DNA of 60,778 nucleotides, taken from NCBI GenBank assembly GCA_019693395.1, contig JAAMXP010003663.1, positions 1 to 60,778 on the forward strand. The letters are read 5' to 3'. The position numbers and the translations under genes are program-made. Origin of the DNA: Ettlia oleoabundans (taxonomy: Eukaryota > Chlorophyta > Chlorophyceae > Chlamydomonadales). The notes beneath the pieces were generated by a model. That model saw nothing but the letters and a program-made list of their open reading frames with translations, was not told where the DNA came from and did not search any database. Shown here one piece after another: positions 48,001 to 58,527 of the stretch (position 1 is the stretch's first letter; every line of letters begins with the position of its first letter).

Positions 48001-48565
48001 TCTGTCGGCGTGTTGATGGTGATGCACAGATTGTTGCGAGGCCAGACTGCCCCCAACCCCGTCATCATCAGGCGACCAATGCGCATGATCTGAGCAGACT
48101 GCCCCGCTGATGTTGCTCAAAAATGTAGTGGCCTTTCTAGAACTTTTTCGTTAGATCTGGCACAGGTTGACTTGAGACAAAACTTGTTGGTGTTAGCAGC
48201 TTGGGCTGCTTCACGGCGGGTATGCATCCGCCAGCCTGTCCATGCATCTGCACATCACGAGCTTACGCCGCCCGGAATTCGGAAGTTCGAGCTTAATATG
48301 CTTAAGCTTACAAGCCTGTCCAAGCGCGAAGGTACTCCAGAGAACCTGTACCTGAACTCCTTAAACTTCAAACCAAGGTTTCGGCTCTCGTCTTGCACTG
48401 TTAGCTGCGGCTCGGCTGCGATTGAATGCTGTTAACGCGCCTGCGGCGGCAGAGCCTCCAGCACTAGCTGCAATAGTGCCGCCCTGGTCCAGCTGTCGCC
48501 GCCAGTTCTACTGCCATGGCGCTTAGGCACAAGCCGCCCTGGAGCCAGCAGCCTTATTTTGCAGC

Positions 48566-49834
48566 ATGCTAGCTGGAGATCACATCATGTCTAGGCGACT
48601 AGCCCTATCCAGCTGTGCTGCGCGGCTGAACCACATGGGCCCCTGCGGTTTCACCACCCTCCACCTGGCTGTGCTGATAGGGCGTGACGACCTGCTCTCC
48701 CTGCTGGTGGCTGCCGGCGCACCCGTGGATGGCATGTTGGACTGCAGCATTGACGATCAGCAGGCAGTGGCGCTACGAGAGATGCGGGACACAGCAAAAC
48801 CTGGTCTCCGCAGGTGGTTTTCCCTGCTGAGGGGCCACTACACCCCGCTGGCATTGGCTGTGAGGTGGGTGCACGCCAACTTCTCCTCCTTGGCTCTGCT
48901 AATGTGCATGCAGCACCAAACCTGACAACAGTCATTTTGCAAACTTCCGATCTCCCATCTCCTCTCATCATGTTTGCCATGTTCTCTTTGTAAGCCCGAG
49001 GTATTGCTTCTGATGCCCGGCTTGTAAACGGGAAATAGAACTTATTGAAACCTGTACACGAACTTTACAACATAAAAAAACCGATTGTATGCATGTACAC
49101 AGCCCTTGCGTGTTTGCAGCATGGACGATGCCCCTGCAGTGGCCAAACTGCTACATGCGGAAGCAGACCCCAATGTCGGCAGGAATGGGCATTCTCCAGC
49201 CAGCATTGTCGCCGACTATTCCTCCTTGAATAAAGACAGAGCAGCCATAGTGGAGCATCTGTTGCGGCACAGCATTGACTTCCCCCTCAGCTGGCTGGCC
49301 TTGTTTGGCGGTCGCTTCGCAACAGCAACTGGTGTGGCCTACGCCCTGATCAAACGGCTGGAGGAACAGCGCGCCGCTGGATCCCTGCATATCAGCAGGA
49401 GCGAACAGGCAGTACAGCTCATGATGGGTGCTGCAGATTGGGGCCATGAGGCCCTGTGCAGGCACAGGCTGAACAGCTTGCTGCACCACCTGTCCGCCTC
49501 GGCTGCCGCAGGCCAGCTACCTGCAGTAGAAGCGGCGCTTTTAGATTGCGCACTATGTGCCGCCGCCAAGCTGGGCAGCAGAGAAATTTTGCACAGCCTG
49601 CTTAGCAGCAAACTCCCACTGAACATGTCAGTGAGGAATAGCTGTGGCCATGGCTTGCTGGCTGTGGCGGCCTGCGGGGAAGCCCGCTTCCGCGGCGTTC
49701 AGGCTGCAGTGCAGCTGCTGCACCGTGCAGGAGCACCGCTTTCTGCTGACTCGTTGCTGCACGCCGTGGACCACTGGTCAGCAGATGGGGTAGCGGCCTT
49801 GCTGGCCTGCGGCACTCAAGACATTGTTGTATAA
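48566..49834 (+). CDS. Ankyrin-repeat protein
   Basis: Two exons are clear: 48566 to about 48863 (donor GTGAG|GTGGGT) and from about 49120 (acceptor TGTTTGCAG) to TAA 49832-49834. Joined they read LALAVRSMDDAPAVAKLLHA. Repeat-like blocks: FTTLHLAVLIGRDDLLSLLV with AAGAPVDG (48647-48735), YTPLALAV...DDAPAVAKLLHAEADPN, and AAVQLLHRAGAPLSADSLLH (about 49707-49770). Between them are helical, less regular repeats. No other domain is seen, so it is probably a binding protein of unknown partner. The ATG at 48566 directly follows TTTTGCAG, a good 3' splice site, so upstream exons in 48200-48560 are possible. Confidence 0.7.
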
Positions 49835-49908
49835 GTCTTATCGATGCAATGCAAATGATGCTGTACTGCAGCTTCTAGGTTTTCTATCCAGCAACAAGTG
49901 CCTGGCTG

Positions 49909-49913
49909 TGTAA
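49909..49913 (+). terminator. TGTAA polyadenylation signal of the ankyrin gene
   Basis: TGTAA 75 nt past the stop codon. Confidence 0.6.
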
Positions 49914-51019
49914 AGAGAGTACAGCTAGCATGAAATCGTAGGTATCCATGCCCAGACTCTTATCTTTCACTTGGAGGAGGGTTGACTGAGCAACTCGCGC
50001 GTTTACTTTTTTTGCGTGGTTAGGGCATACTGGTGGTTGGCTAGAGTCTTCTGGAGCGAACCCCAACCTGCCGCTACTGACCCATTGCAGCAAGCAAAAC
50101 TATCCACCCTCTCTCATCCCATCTGCAGCCATGACGTTGGTAATGTGTGCAGGCAACTGCAGCGACTCAACCCCTGGATCGGCGACCCCTGCAGAAAATG
50201 ATTAGTGACCACGGTGACCACATGTGGGAGCCTTGGCCAGCTAGACTAGGATGACGCTTTGACTATCGGGGATGCCGTGTGTATTCAGAGTCGTTTTACA
50301 AAGGGGAAGCACAGGAAATAAGACGTAAGGAGACATGGGAACATGGGGCCCAGGAGGCACATGGGACCTGAAAATGGGCGAGTGCAAGCAAGCATCAGTG
50401 CTCATGTGTTTCAATATGTTGAATGTTGATGGCTTTTCGCATGCTGAATGAGAGTCTGCTGGCAGAATGAACAAGCTATTGAAACCCTGGCATAGGGCAG
50501 GAGCACCTGAGTGCAAGCGAGACGCATCCGGACACCGATGCAGCCGACAAGCCGCATGCTGGCAGGGAGCAGCGTGTCAGGCTACAGGAACAGCAGCGAA
50601 GTGGCAGGCAGAGAGCAAGTCTTCGCGCTGTGCATGCTTGAATGGGCGTGAGACTGCCAGCCGTCAGAGAAGGGCAGGAGAGCAGGGCATGAAATGGGAG
50701 GGAAAGGCATATGAGGGTGCAAACACTGCACCGTGACTCGAAACAGAACTAGAAGGAGCAGCAGGCTGCTGCAATAGCTGGTAACAATACGAATAAAGGA
50801 GAAAACGGCTGAGAAGGTCCAGAATGGTGTGAATCAACCATGCACCCACCACAGACCCTCTTTGCAAAAATAATATTCCAGCACAGGCGTGAATGGCGGT
50901 TGCAAACGAGTTATGTGCCGCAGAATGCCCAGTGGAAGCAAGCTGGAAGCCAGCGCTTGCTGCGGGCTGCTTGTATGGATACAGAGGCCGGCCCCTTGCC
51001 AGCCAGCCAGTCCCACTGC
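49914..51019. other. Convergent spacer: MRL1-like 3' UTR, otherwise nothing recognised
   Basis: Between the ends of two converging genes. The minus-strand TGTAA at 50296-50300 suggests a 3' UTR of about 0.7 kb for the PPR gene. No conserved frame was seen. Confidence 0.5.
50296..50300 (-). terminator. TGTAA polyadenylation signal of the MRL1-like gene
   Basis: TTACA on the given strand, about 720 nt past the proposed stop at 51020. Confidence 0.5.
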
Positions 51020-54000
51020 TTAAAAGCCCATCCTGATTTGGCGCTGCTGCTGCTGCAGGCTGCTGCGGCCCGGCCCTGCCTGCCCGTACGGCTTTTGAAC
51101 CGCCAGGGCGCTGGCGGAACGACGATCCACCGCCCTGTAAACAGCCAGACCACAGAGTTCAAGCCAGGATTGTGAGTTGTTCAGAACCAATTCAAAGCGG
51201 AGAGGTGTGCTGTGACATATCAGCCAGGTATGCCCACATATCCCAGCTCTCCCGAGTGGACATGACCCATATAATAACCCCTGAGCCAGCATATGCCAAG
51301 TATCAATACCTACAAGCACAGCGCCCCCTGGCCAGCCAAAGACTCAGCTCCCCAACAGTATGAAGGGTCCCATGCGTTCGCCGGCCTCCCGCCCCCGTAG
51401 CAGCTGGCCATGTGCAGCGTGCTGAGACCCTACACACCTGGCCATTGCCTTGCACCAGCGAGTGATCTCCTTTGCTTCCAGCAATATGAAGCCTCGGTCC
51501 CCATATTCCCTGGCCCACAGCCGTAGCCGCCTCAGCACGCCCGCCACACCCAGCCCAGTCCGCTGGTCACCCTCGCCAGAAGCAGCGTCGCCGCTGCTGC
51601 CAGCACCGGCTGAGTCAGCCGCAGCAGAGGCGCGGGCAAACGCCTCGTCAGCGTCGCGGAAGCTAACGCCTTCAGACTCATCGTCACTGCAGGCAGTTGG
51701 GATTGGAGTGGAAAGGTGCCGCCACTAAGTGAGCAAAGATGTGTTGCAGCTGAACCCTTGAGCAGCAACGGATTCAAGTTGAACAAATATTACTTGGGAT
51801 GTTGGCAAAATGGGCCTGACTGGCAGCAGCAGCAGCAGCAGTGCGACAGTGCGCCAAAAAAGCTGGCTGGACTAGCAAAGCAACCAAGCCAGCTGTAATG
51901 GGCGCAGCGACATAGCGCACCTGTCATAAGCTGGCGTGTGGCGCTGGCTAGGGGTGGATGGGGTGATCTGCTCACAGTCGACGTGAGATAGGTGAGAGGG
52001 CAAAAATACCTGCAGGAGGGATGGTGGAATAAAGGCGAAGCAAGGTTGGCTGCAAATAGTAGGTGCAGGTAACTGCTGCGGGCTAAGCCTGCCACGCTGA
52101 CTGTCGCCAGAGCCAGAGCTTGCAACCAAATAAGGCCGTCGAAAACCCACAAATCAACCAGTCAGTTGCCCACCCGACCTACCTTGGACCCATCAAAGGG
52201 CGGCACCAGGAAGACAATGTTCTGCGTGATGACGCGCCGCGCGTCGCAGAGTCGCTGCATGGCCGACAGCACGGTCAGCACATAGACCTCCGCCACGGCT
52301 GGGGGCATCCCTCGAAGGTCTATGGGCTCTGTAGAGTCGGTCTTGAAAGAAGGGACCACGTTGCTGCAAAACAGATGTTTCACAGTGAAGCAGGTTAGGC
52401 AGGCCGGGGGCAGCACAGCTGCCTATTCGTGCAGATAGGTTGGGATCAGTGGGAAGGGGAAATGAGTAGGCTGGGAAGGCTGCCCTGTGGCAAAGCGTGG
52501 CAGGGACGAGGTGCGTTGCATTGCGTTTGTGCTTATTGCTCCTCAGAAAGTTAGATACACAGCACATCAACGCGGCAGCGGTACAGAGAACTACTAAGTA
52601 CAGATATGGTCCATATACCCACCACCCTGGTTTTCTGACTGTCTTTAAGGTGGAGTCTGGAAAGGGTCAACCACCACACCCTCACCATCACCCAATTACC
52701 CACACCTGATGATTGCCTCCTCCAGAATGCTAACCGCCTGCACGTGATACACACTCTCCACGCCAATCTTCTCCTGCCGTGGCACAGGCGCCGCATTGGT
52801 GCCCGTACCAAGTGGAGCAGGCAAGTGGTGTGGCAGTAGCGCTTCGGGGCTCCCCACCACAGGGGCGCCGCTGCTGCCAGATGTCTGCATGGCAGGGGCA
52901 GGGTGCCAACACAAACATGTATGTACGGCTGTGATGTTGGCAGAGGGAGGCAGAGCTGAGAAGATTTGTCGATATGCAGGAGAGATCCTGCAGCTGCGAT
53001 CAATCACTCAAGGCGCTCTGCAAGTGCTGATTCCTTGATCCCAGGCATTCCTTCAATTACTGGCTGCTTGAAGTAGTGCAGTACACAACAGCATCCGTGG
53101 CAGGCACGAGAAGCTGCGGCCACACACCTCCTTGCCTTCCCAGGCCACCCGCAGGCACATGAGCATGCGGTTCAACATGCGCATGCTGGGCTTGACACCC
53201 GCCGCCACAGCTTCCCGGTAAATGCCAAAGGCCTGCGCCACCCAAGCCACATCAGGTTGCTCGCGCAGCTCCACCTGGCGCCCCCGTGGAGTCAGCGCCT
53301 GCAAAATTAACAAAGCCAGGCAGTAAGCACACGAGCGCGGCATCGGCAAAACTGGGTTGGGAATGGCACAGTGTTTGCGCAAGAGTTGATAGGCTGCCTC
53401 AGGCAGGTTGGCTGGCCTACAACAAGCTGGGGGTTGGAGCGGGACTTGATCAACCCGCAAGGCGAGCCACTCTGGACCAGGCAGACATGCATTGGAGACC
53501 TGCAAGAGCACATGCAGCGACGGCAGCACAAGGCACAATCACAAGGATCAAGCCGATCCTGCAAGGGCAGTCTTACCTCAAGAAGCGTATGCCGCAGCTG
53601 ACTGTTCCTGCCGATTGGAACTGTGCTGCTGCCTGTCCCGCTGCCAGAGCGGTGCGGCGGGTAGCCGCCGGGCACCCAGGATTGGCGAAGGCGGTTGTAG
53701 CAGATGCGCAGCAGGATCACAGCGTGCATCTCGTCCATGCGCACTCCCCGCAGCTTCATGAGCCTGCACGCAGAAGACAAGTTGAATAGTGCCATGTGGG
53801 CAACCCAGGCAGGAGAAAGGGGAGGAGCAGCAGCTGATAAGCCAAGCATGCCAGGGTACCAAGCATGAGGCCGTCAGCAAGAACCTGACCGACAAATACA
53901 CTTTCTTTGTGGGAAGCTGTCACACACATGCATGCTGTACTTCCGTTGCTACGGATGCTGACGTGGCAGTTGTGCTGACCTGGCAACATCCAATGCCAGC

Positions 54001-57000
54001 TCAGCCTCATCGGCACGCTGGCAGGCGTTGAAAATGGCCGAGAATGTGAAGCCGTCTGGACGCATTTCCCCTTCAGCCATATCGCACACCAGGCTCACCA
54101 CATCACCCAGCCTACAGTAGACAGATGCAGCAAAGAGCGGCCACGGCATTGGAGCATGTCAGGAAGACATGACATGGGCAACAAAAACAGCTGGCACAGA
54201 AGCGAGCGTGCCCAGCTATTGGAGCAGACAAAGGGCAGAATCAATGTGTGAAAAAGCATGTTTTTTATTTACATGCACAAGGTGCTCCCTACACCAGCAT
54301 CTCCTCTACTGCGCCGCCCGCACCTGAAGTTCTTGGCATACGCATTGAGCAGGGCGTTCATGGCGTAAGCATGGGGCCACTTGCCGCCGGCGCGCAGCGA
54401 GCGGTAGACCTGCTGCGCCTCTGCCACCTGTCCGTTCTTGATGTGTACCGCCATCAGCGCCGACTCCGTGCCCTGCAGCAATACGGATGGCGGCCAGAGT
54501 GAGGCAGTGTGGCAGTGCAGGCCGAGGGCAAGCAGGAATCCACTTTGTATAGTTCAGGCAGCAGTGCGCAAACGCCCGGAATGGCGTCCCTTGCTCACCC
54601 GGCAGGGCCTGAGACCCTCTCGCTGCATCTCCTCGTGCAATCCCAGCACCAGCTGCAGGTTGCCGCTGGCACCCGCCGCCCGCATCAGCATGCCAAACAG
54701 CTGGTTGTCAGGAGCCACGTGATTTCTGCAGCAGAGCAGAAGAACAGGCAGGCAGCACGGAGGCCGGTTGGGTGGCTTATTACAACCAGCTCCATGAACA
54801 GAAGGCCTGGCAATGCATCCTTGCATGGAAAATGGTGGCAGAGCGACCAACTCGCAGGCCAGGTCAAAGACGGTCAACCCCCAGCGCTCTTCGCAGCCCC
54901 GCACCCACTGGAGCGAGACCTCAGGCAGGTGCCCTACCCTGAGCTCTGCAGAGCCCCACCCTGCCACCACAACCAACACCCACCCACCACCTCCACCCAC
55001 CCACCCACCTCTGCATGTCTCCGTAGATGTTCATGACCGCCTCGCTGTCGCACCCCTCCCGCGCCTGGATGCAGGCATGCACAGCCGCCGAGTACACCAT
55101 CAGGGTGCGAGCGCAGCCCTCACGCTGCGCCTTGCGGTAGATCCGCAGCGCAAGCTCCTTGTCCCCCGCACGCGCACAGGCATCTATGAGAGAGGCGTAG
55201 GTGCGGTCGTTGGGCCGCGTGCCGTGGTGAAGCATGTCCTCAAGCACGTTGAAGGCGCGCTGAAGCTGCCCCGCACGCCCCGCCGCTGTGACAAGTGCAT
55301 TATACACGGCTGCGTCTGTGGGGATCTTGGCGCCCTTCATGTCCTCCACCAGGTTAAAGGCACGCTCCAGGAGCACCAGTTGCTGACGCCTGCAGTCCAA
55401 CAGCGGGGTGCACAAGGGACAGAAAATCGTCGAGTGTGTTGGAAAGGGCCAGCACACAGCAAACCGCGTGAACAACCAGCAACGACCAGCACCAACAGCA
55501 GGACTGCATGCGCCAGCAGCAGCAACAGCTGGCGTGCGTGAACACCCTATGACCAAGCACTGCAAGCCTTCCAACCCACCTCTCCAAGTGCGGCAGCCGA
55601 TCAATCTGCTGAGCGCACGCTTTGACCACGCTGGCATACACCATCTTGTCAGCAAACACGCCGTCCGCCCGCATCTGGCCATACAGCTGAAAGGCCTTCT
55701 CAGCGTCACCAGCCGCCGCACAGGCTACAGGGCAGATGATGTGGACGGGGGTAAATGAAATGCAACACAAAAGATGAGAGAAGGGATTCTAAGCGTGGTG
55801 GGTGCAACATGGCATGTGAAGCTCAACAAGGAGGGGTCGGCATGGGCCAAAAGCATTGGTGGCAAACGCCAGCATCCCCACCAGTCTTGGCCCTCACAAC
55901 CTGGATGTGCAGCCATGCCAAGGGCAATCATATCCACAACAGTGCCTGCAGTTCACGTCCCATGGTTATTGATTGAGCCCTGTTCTCACTTGAGATGAGT
56001 GTGGTGTAAAGGATGCCGTCCATCTTCAAGCCTGCCGCCTGCAGCATGTCTGCCACGTGCAGCGCATTCCGCAGGTCCCCTGCTTCGGCACACACGCGCA
56101 GGAGCATGTTGTACGTGCGTGAATCAGCGTACTGGCGCGGCAGCAGCTGCACAAAGCGCATCGCCTGCTTGACAGCCTTGCGGTTGGCGGCTGGCCGCAA
56201 GAAGCGGTAGTGTTTGAGCCTGCGGGGGGGGGAAGTAGGGCAGGGCAGAGGCGGGTATGAATAAGGGGTGAGGGCAACGGCGTGCTGATGTGTGCAAGGT
56301 GCCGTGTTGGGCGAGGAAGGAAGTCCGCATGGAACTCAGCAACCTCACAGATATGTAGGGTGGCAGAACACCTCTGCTGCTGCCTCGGCATTGAATTGTG
56401 AAGTTCGACACCGCCAGCAACCCTCTGCCAACCCACCACGCAAAGCTACTGCGGCAGCCAGACCAACAGGGCAAGCGGGCCCTACCTAGCAAGCACGTCT
56501 GTGCGGCTGGCTTTGATGCACTCCTTGATGACCGCCAGAGCCCCATCCAGGTCCCTGCCATCACACAGGGCCTCATACACAGCAACAACCGCCTGAGGCT
56601 GCGCCTCCTTGTAGTCCATGCTGCGCGCCACATCAGCGGCTAAGGCGGCAGCTGCTGCAGCGCTGCCCGCGCCGCCGTAATACTCCTGCTGTTGCCGCCG
56701 TGGACCGCTGCCATTGCCGTTGCCACGGCTCAATGGCACCGCGCCGTTGGCAGCGTGCCGTTCATGCCTGCTATTGCTAGAAGAGGAGGGTGGCGAGTAC
56801 CATCCGCCTTGAACATATGGCAAGTCGTGGGTGCTGCCATTGCTGCTGCTGGTGGCCTCACTGCTATGTATGCTGCTTTCATTGCTGTTGTAGCCCCCCG
56901 CTACGCCCCCCGCTTCTCCTTCCACCTGCCAGGGAGGCGGAAGCACGCTGGCCTGCTGCACCAGCACCGCTGCTGCCGCCCCTCCCGTGGCTGCAGTGCC

Positions 57001-57564
57001 GTTGCTGGAGGCGACTGCAGCAGAAACCCCTGTATGCTGCGTATCAGGAGCCGGTGGTGCTGCTGCTGCTGCTTCTGCTGGCGCGGCTGCACCCCCTGCC
57101 TGAGAAACAACCGCTGCCATGGACGGGGACGGGGGCGCCACGGTGGCGGCGGCGGCAGAGGCCGAAGCGGTCCGGGATGCGATCAACGCCTCCTGCTCCG
57201 CTCCAAACTTGAAAATGAGGGTGCCATCTGTGTTTGACTCCACTCCAAGCAGCACAGAGTTGGGGGAGGGCTCCTCTGCAGCTCCGCCAGCCGATTTATC
57301 TTTGGCCGCCACCGCAGCGCGCAGCCTGCACCAGCAACCGCAGCAGCACCCAGGGGCAGCACTGGTCAGCCGACCTGACGCTGCCCGACAGTTGTATCAA
57401 GGCAGGGCAGCGATATCACCGCGGCTAGGCTGCAAGCACATAACGAAGCCGGGCAAGGGCGCTGCAGGCAGGGGTGGCTCTCACCTGTGGGGAGCGACTC
57501 GCGCTGGCTTCCTGCCTGAAAAGCAGGCATGATGCCCTCGGAAGAGGCTGGCAGACTGCGGCAT
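51020..57564 (-). CDS. MRL1: MRL1-like chloroplast PPR protein (rbcL mRNA stabilisation)
   Basis: MRL1 is a conserved plastid PPR protein that protects the 5' end of rbcL mRNA in Chlamydomonas and Arabidopsis. The start is ATG 57564: MPQSASLFRGHHACFSGRKP, a transit-peptide-like exon. It splices in phase (CACAG|gtgaga to G|CTGCGC at about 57326) to a long low-complexity exon (about 56490-57326). PPR repeats follow: AVKQAMRFVQLLP and YNMLLRVCAEAGDLRNALHV (56060-56180), ILYTTLIS, YASVVKACAQQ (55620), YNALVTAAGRAGQLQRAFNV (55245-55305), RTYASLIDACARAGDKELAL, MNALLNAYAKN and FTFSAIFNACQRADEAELAL. The MRL1-type C-terminal half includes AFGIYREAVAAGVKPSMRML (53165-53225), PSFKTDSTEPIDLRGMPP and VAEVYVLTVL (52260-52345), and RGFILLEAKEITRWCKAMAR (51435-51500). 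A phase-compatible last exon ends at TAA 51020. About 1,050 aa. The last exon is least certain. Confidence 0.85.
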
Positions 57565-58527
57565 GACTCCTCACCGCAGCCGCACGCCAAGTTTTGGAGG
57601 GCGTGTCGCCCTTGTCGCTCTGAAGTTCTCAAACACAACAACAGTTCCCAGGGTGACAATGCGGCACAAAAGCGCCTTGGGCGACAAGAGCTGGCGTCTG
57701 TGTCAAGCCCCGTGCCGGCGGACTGCACCGTTTGCTTGCACGATAACACCAGAGATATCAGTATAAAATGCAGCCATAATGCTGCGCCTCGGCGCCGAGT
57801 GGATGGAGGGACATGTACCATCGTACTGCTCTCAGCTGTCTCCACTTGCCTCGGGCGCCTTGGAGTGTTACATTGCAAACAATTGCAACCTGCTGCGCAA
57901 ATTTCCGCCCTTGGCAGCCCAGGATTTGCCGGGATCGCGTTTTATTGAGCTCTATCGTGCCGGCAGATGCCGAGGCACCTCACGAGCGAAGCGCGCAAGA
58001 AACCGCGGGTGAGTTGACCGGTTGTGGTGTCTGATAAATCAAGAATGCTCAGTCAATTCATGGCACTACTGACGCACTCAACAACACAGTCTAAACATCT
58101 CCTGCTGCTTGTCAGCGCTCAGCTAGCTCATCACGCAAGCTCCTCATCAACTGGGGCATTGCGAATTGTTCGACTCTAATTTAAGGTACCAGAAATCGGT
58201 TTCACGCATCGTCCTCTAAACAGTAAGGATCGATGCGCAGATGGCACTGTTGTGTGTCTGCCGTTATCAACCGTCGCTGTTTATGGTTACTGCGGGTTGG
58301 ATGCGGATACTGCACTCGGTATTCCGTGATTTACAGTCTGTAGGGTGATAAATAATCTCAAGACGGGAAAGTAAACGCACGGTAGGTATCCAGGTAGCAC
58401 TGGAAATTTTTTGAAATGTGAACATATACAAATCGGAGTGGCAAATGGGGTATTGGGATGGTCAGCTGGAAGAACGGTACATGCAGGCAGAACAATGCAT
58501 CTTAGGATATTGAACTGCTAACGCTTT
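57565..58527. other. Intergenic: MRL1-like promoter and 3' flank of Cys-rich gene
   Basis: AT-richer than neighbouring sequence in 58050-58480, with the Cys-rich gene's poly(A) signal. A TATAAAA at 57762-57768 points rightward, away from the PPR gene; no supported gene follows it. Confidence 0.5.
58331..58335 (-). terminator. TGTAA polyadenylation signal of the Cys-rich gene
   Basis: TTACA on the given strand, about 195 nt past the stop at 58528. Confidence 0.5.

Noticed and set aside
57779..58012. 77-codon + strand frame just after a TATAAAA box
   Set aside because: The TATA box lies only about 10 bp before the ATG, the product has no recognisable motif, and no poly(A) signal or splice support was seen.
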